From positions 21,865,537 to 21,929,536 of the forward strand of contig NC_134428.1 in the NCBI RefSeq assembly GCF_030867145.1: DNA of 64,000 nt, written 5' to 3'. Each line of letters begins with the position of its first letter. The first letter of the stretch is position 1. The notes beneath the pieces were generated by a model, which saw nothing but the letters and a program-made list of their open reading frames with translations, did no database searches and was not told where the DNA came from. The translations under genes were made by a program, and so were the position numbers. Origin of the DNA: Opisthocomus hoazin. Its lineage: Eukaryota; Chordata; Aves; Opisthocomiformes; Opisthocomidae. Positions 61,701-64,000 of the stretch are shown here, piece by piece.

Positions 61701-64000
61701 TGAGAACTAAACAAATTCTGCGTGCTGGCTTTTTGATTTGGGCGCTTTCTGACTTGTAGGGTTCTGAGCCAGAGTATCTGTAGAGAATCTGTGCTTCAGT
61801 AGAGGGGAAGATAAAAGGAGCAATACTGTCTATTCCTCCTTTCAGGTGAAATATGCCTGAAAATGTTTCATTTTTCACTTTAAAGGCAAGGTGGAATTGC
61901 AAAAGACTTCAATACTTTAGGGACACTTAGTTTGGTAATAGTCAGGCCGTTCTTCTATCTGTCAGGGCTCAGCCTGGCATTGAAACATCTAATAACTGAC
62001 TTCATGAAGCACATGAAATATTCCTCTGCTGTAAGCAGGAAACCTGTTTTTCATAAAATCCATTTGATCATTGCAATCAACTGGAAGCATTGCATCATTT
62101 AGGCAAGTTACTGTAACATCGGTGGTTGCTCTGCTATAGTTAACTGAGAAGCAGAAAACAAATCTCCCCACTTAGAACCATCTTTGTCTTTCACCAGGAC
62201 TAATACAATAACAGTTCTCATATCATGGGGTATATATCTCCTTGGAAAATCCCCAGCAAGCCTTTCTGTATTAAGGGCAATATATTTCTGCATACTTACA
62301 GAAGTCTGCCTGAGTGATGCTAACGTTTTACCAGGGGGTGAGTCTGTTACGCTTGCACAGTCATTTGATAATGGCTTCTCTGATGAGGCACAGTGGTAAA
62401 ATCTTTGAGAAAAGTGTATTTTTTAAAATGTTGATGTAACATAGATTTTTCTTCATTCTTTAATTTTTTGTTCTTAGGGTTTGGGAGGATTTAGGGGAGG
62501 AATTGAAGCAGAAGTGTCCTCAAAATTAATTTCTACTTTGTATTGTGTTTGGAAGCTCTTTCCTCTGACAAAGACCTGTCTATCTTTGGACAACACGATG
62601 TCCCAGGCCTGCCAAGGAAGTGTTGAAACAGTTAAAGCAATCAGCAAGATCTAGATAAAGTAAATATGGTTTATCAGTGAATGCATGTGTAAGTCAAGTT
62701 AAACAGTAATATGTCTGGCTTACAGGAAACAGCCAAACCAGTGAAAACAAATCTGGTGAATGCACAAAGACCAGGACCAGCAGGCTCCTGGCCAAGTCAC
62801 ATCCGTTTCTGAGGGATGGCCAGCGAAGCAGTGGAAAGAACTAGGAATTGGAGGCAGCCCTTACGAGCAAATTTTATGGAGTTAAGACACAGAGGATCTA
62901 ATTCTCTTCTAGAAGACTCATTACCATGATTTTGTTACACATTATTTATGGGCTGTTATGATAGGCCTAGCAGGTCATAATTGGCTGAAGCTAGAGGATT
63001 AGTCACATTTGTCCCATTCAGAGGAATGATCTGTACAGTTACAGTAATGACTTCATTCCCGGAGAATCCACACACTAGGCAGGGACTGTCTGTCTTGGGG
63101 TACGGCGGGATTGACCCTTTCTGGTTCTGAGAACCATGCAAAGGAACTTGGTTTTGTTCATGAGGTAACAAAGTGACTTTTCCTCATGTCAAAGCAGCTG
63201 TTTGACTTGTGTCTTGTTGCTGTCACGATGGTTTCACCTTTCCTTCCCTTTCCTTGAATTGGGAGTTAGTTTTCCCTAGCACTATTTTTCTGCAGGGAAA
63301 ATGCCTTTTTTAAACTAGTCTGTGCATCAGAGCTGGCTGCTGCAGAACTGCAACAGCAAGACAGGCCCAGCTCTTCCACTGAAGGTTTTTTAACACCCGT
63401 TCTGAGATGAGCAACAGTTTAAGCTGAGGAAGGGCCTTATGGGTAGCACTCCTAACTACGCCTTTCTATGTACATAGCAAAACCCAAACAATTTTTCACA
63501 GATGATGAATCAGAAGGGAGCACTATAATGGTTTTATCTGCCTTTTGGGACAGCACAAGCTGCTAACTCTTCAGTTAGAGCCTAGTGAATGTTGCTGTAT
63601 CTTCCTGAAAAATGGAAATCTGTTTTCAGGATTTCCAGTGATCAGGAATCCACCACACTGTTGGCTGACCACTCTCAAGCTCCTTAATTGCCATCATTGG
63701 TAAAGAATGGACATTAATTCTTGAATAAATTTGTATTATGGTGAATTGTAGCGTTTGGGTCATATTGGAGTTTTACCTGCTTGACTAAAGAGGAAAGTAT
63801 GTGGCCATGGGACAATTATAGACTGTGATTTGGAAAATATTGCCTTGGAGTGAAGGATGCCAGCAGAAGGTTAAGGGGTAACTTAATCTGGTGTGCAGTT
63901 CTTTTTAAAAAACCTTTCCAATTTTACAAGGATCCTTCTTAGTTTGTGTCAGGACCAGCTCGATATACTGGGGTTAACTGGTATGTGAAATTCAGGTCCA
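58740..64000. other. Intergenic DNA to the window end
   Basis: No coding exon was recognised. The TG/TA-rich tract at 59783-59823 is the only clear repeat. An AT-rich stretch at 61340-61620 resembles conserved non-coding DNA. Confidence 0.5.
59783..59823. repeat. (TG)/(TA) alternating purine-pyrimidine tract
   Basis: GTGTGTATATGCACACATGC followed by GTGTGTGTATATATAT. Alternating purine-pyrimidine sequence of this kind can adopt Z-DNA. Confidence 0.8.

Overview
This is vertebrate nuclear DNA, almost certainly from a bird in Neoaves. It has long introns with GT..AG splice sites. It also carries a CR1 LINE 3' end of the type seen in neoavian birds and two avian endogenous-retrovirus LTR fragments. 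No bacterial or plasmid genes, CRISPR arrays or operons are present, and I found no undescribed system.

Two protein genes are supported, both on the + strand. (1) The last four coding exons of sidekick-1 (SDK1), a synaptic immunoglobulin/fibronectin-III adhesion protein, lie at 2268-11931. They encode the transmembrane helix and the whole cytoplasmic tail with its C-terminal PDZ ligand. A 3'UTR follows, with candidate poly(A) signals at 13164 and 16244. (2) A complete, intact 13-exon cytochrome P450 of subfamily CYP3A lies at 25141-37557. Its 1530-nt spliced CDS encodes 509 residues. A liver-type promoter stands just upstream, with a TATA box overlapping a FOXA-like site, an HNF4-like site, a GC box and a degenerate everted repeat (ER6) where mammalian CYP3A genes keep their xenobiotic-receptor element. 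An SDK1-CYP3A neighbourhood agrees with what I recall of the avian CYP3A locus, which lies between SDK1 and FOXK1.

Layout: 1-11931 SDK1 3' end, with a CR1 at 8.9 kb in the last intron; 11932 to about 13.2 or 16.3 kb SDK1 3'UTR; about 16-24.9 kb intergenic, with an old CR1 fragment at 16.83 kb; 24.9-37.6 kb CYP3A promoter and gene, with a 105-bp tandem duplication in intron 11 and a 5S-rRNA-like relic in intron 12; 37.6-38.6 kb CYP3A 3'UTR; 38.6-64 kb non-coding, AT-rich, with homeobox-motif-rich stretches that look like conserved non-coding DNA, microsatellites, and a composite of two LTR fragments at 58.4-58.74 kb.

The two genes do not work together: one is a neuronal adhesion receptor and the other a hepatic/intestinal monooxygenase. 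Exon boundaries were read by eye from splice sites, reading-frame continuity and known CYP3A exon sizes. Family and orthology statements rest on memory of those families, not on a search.
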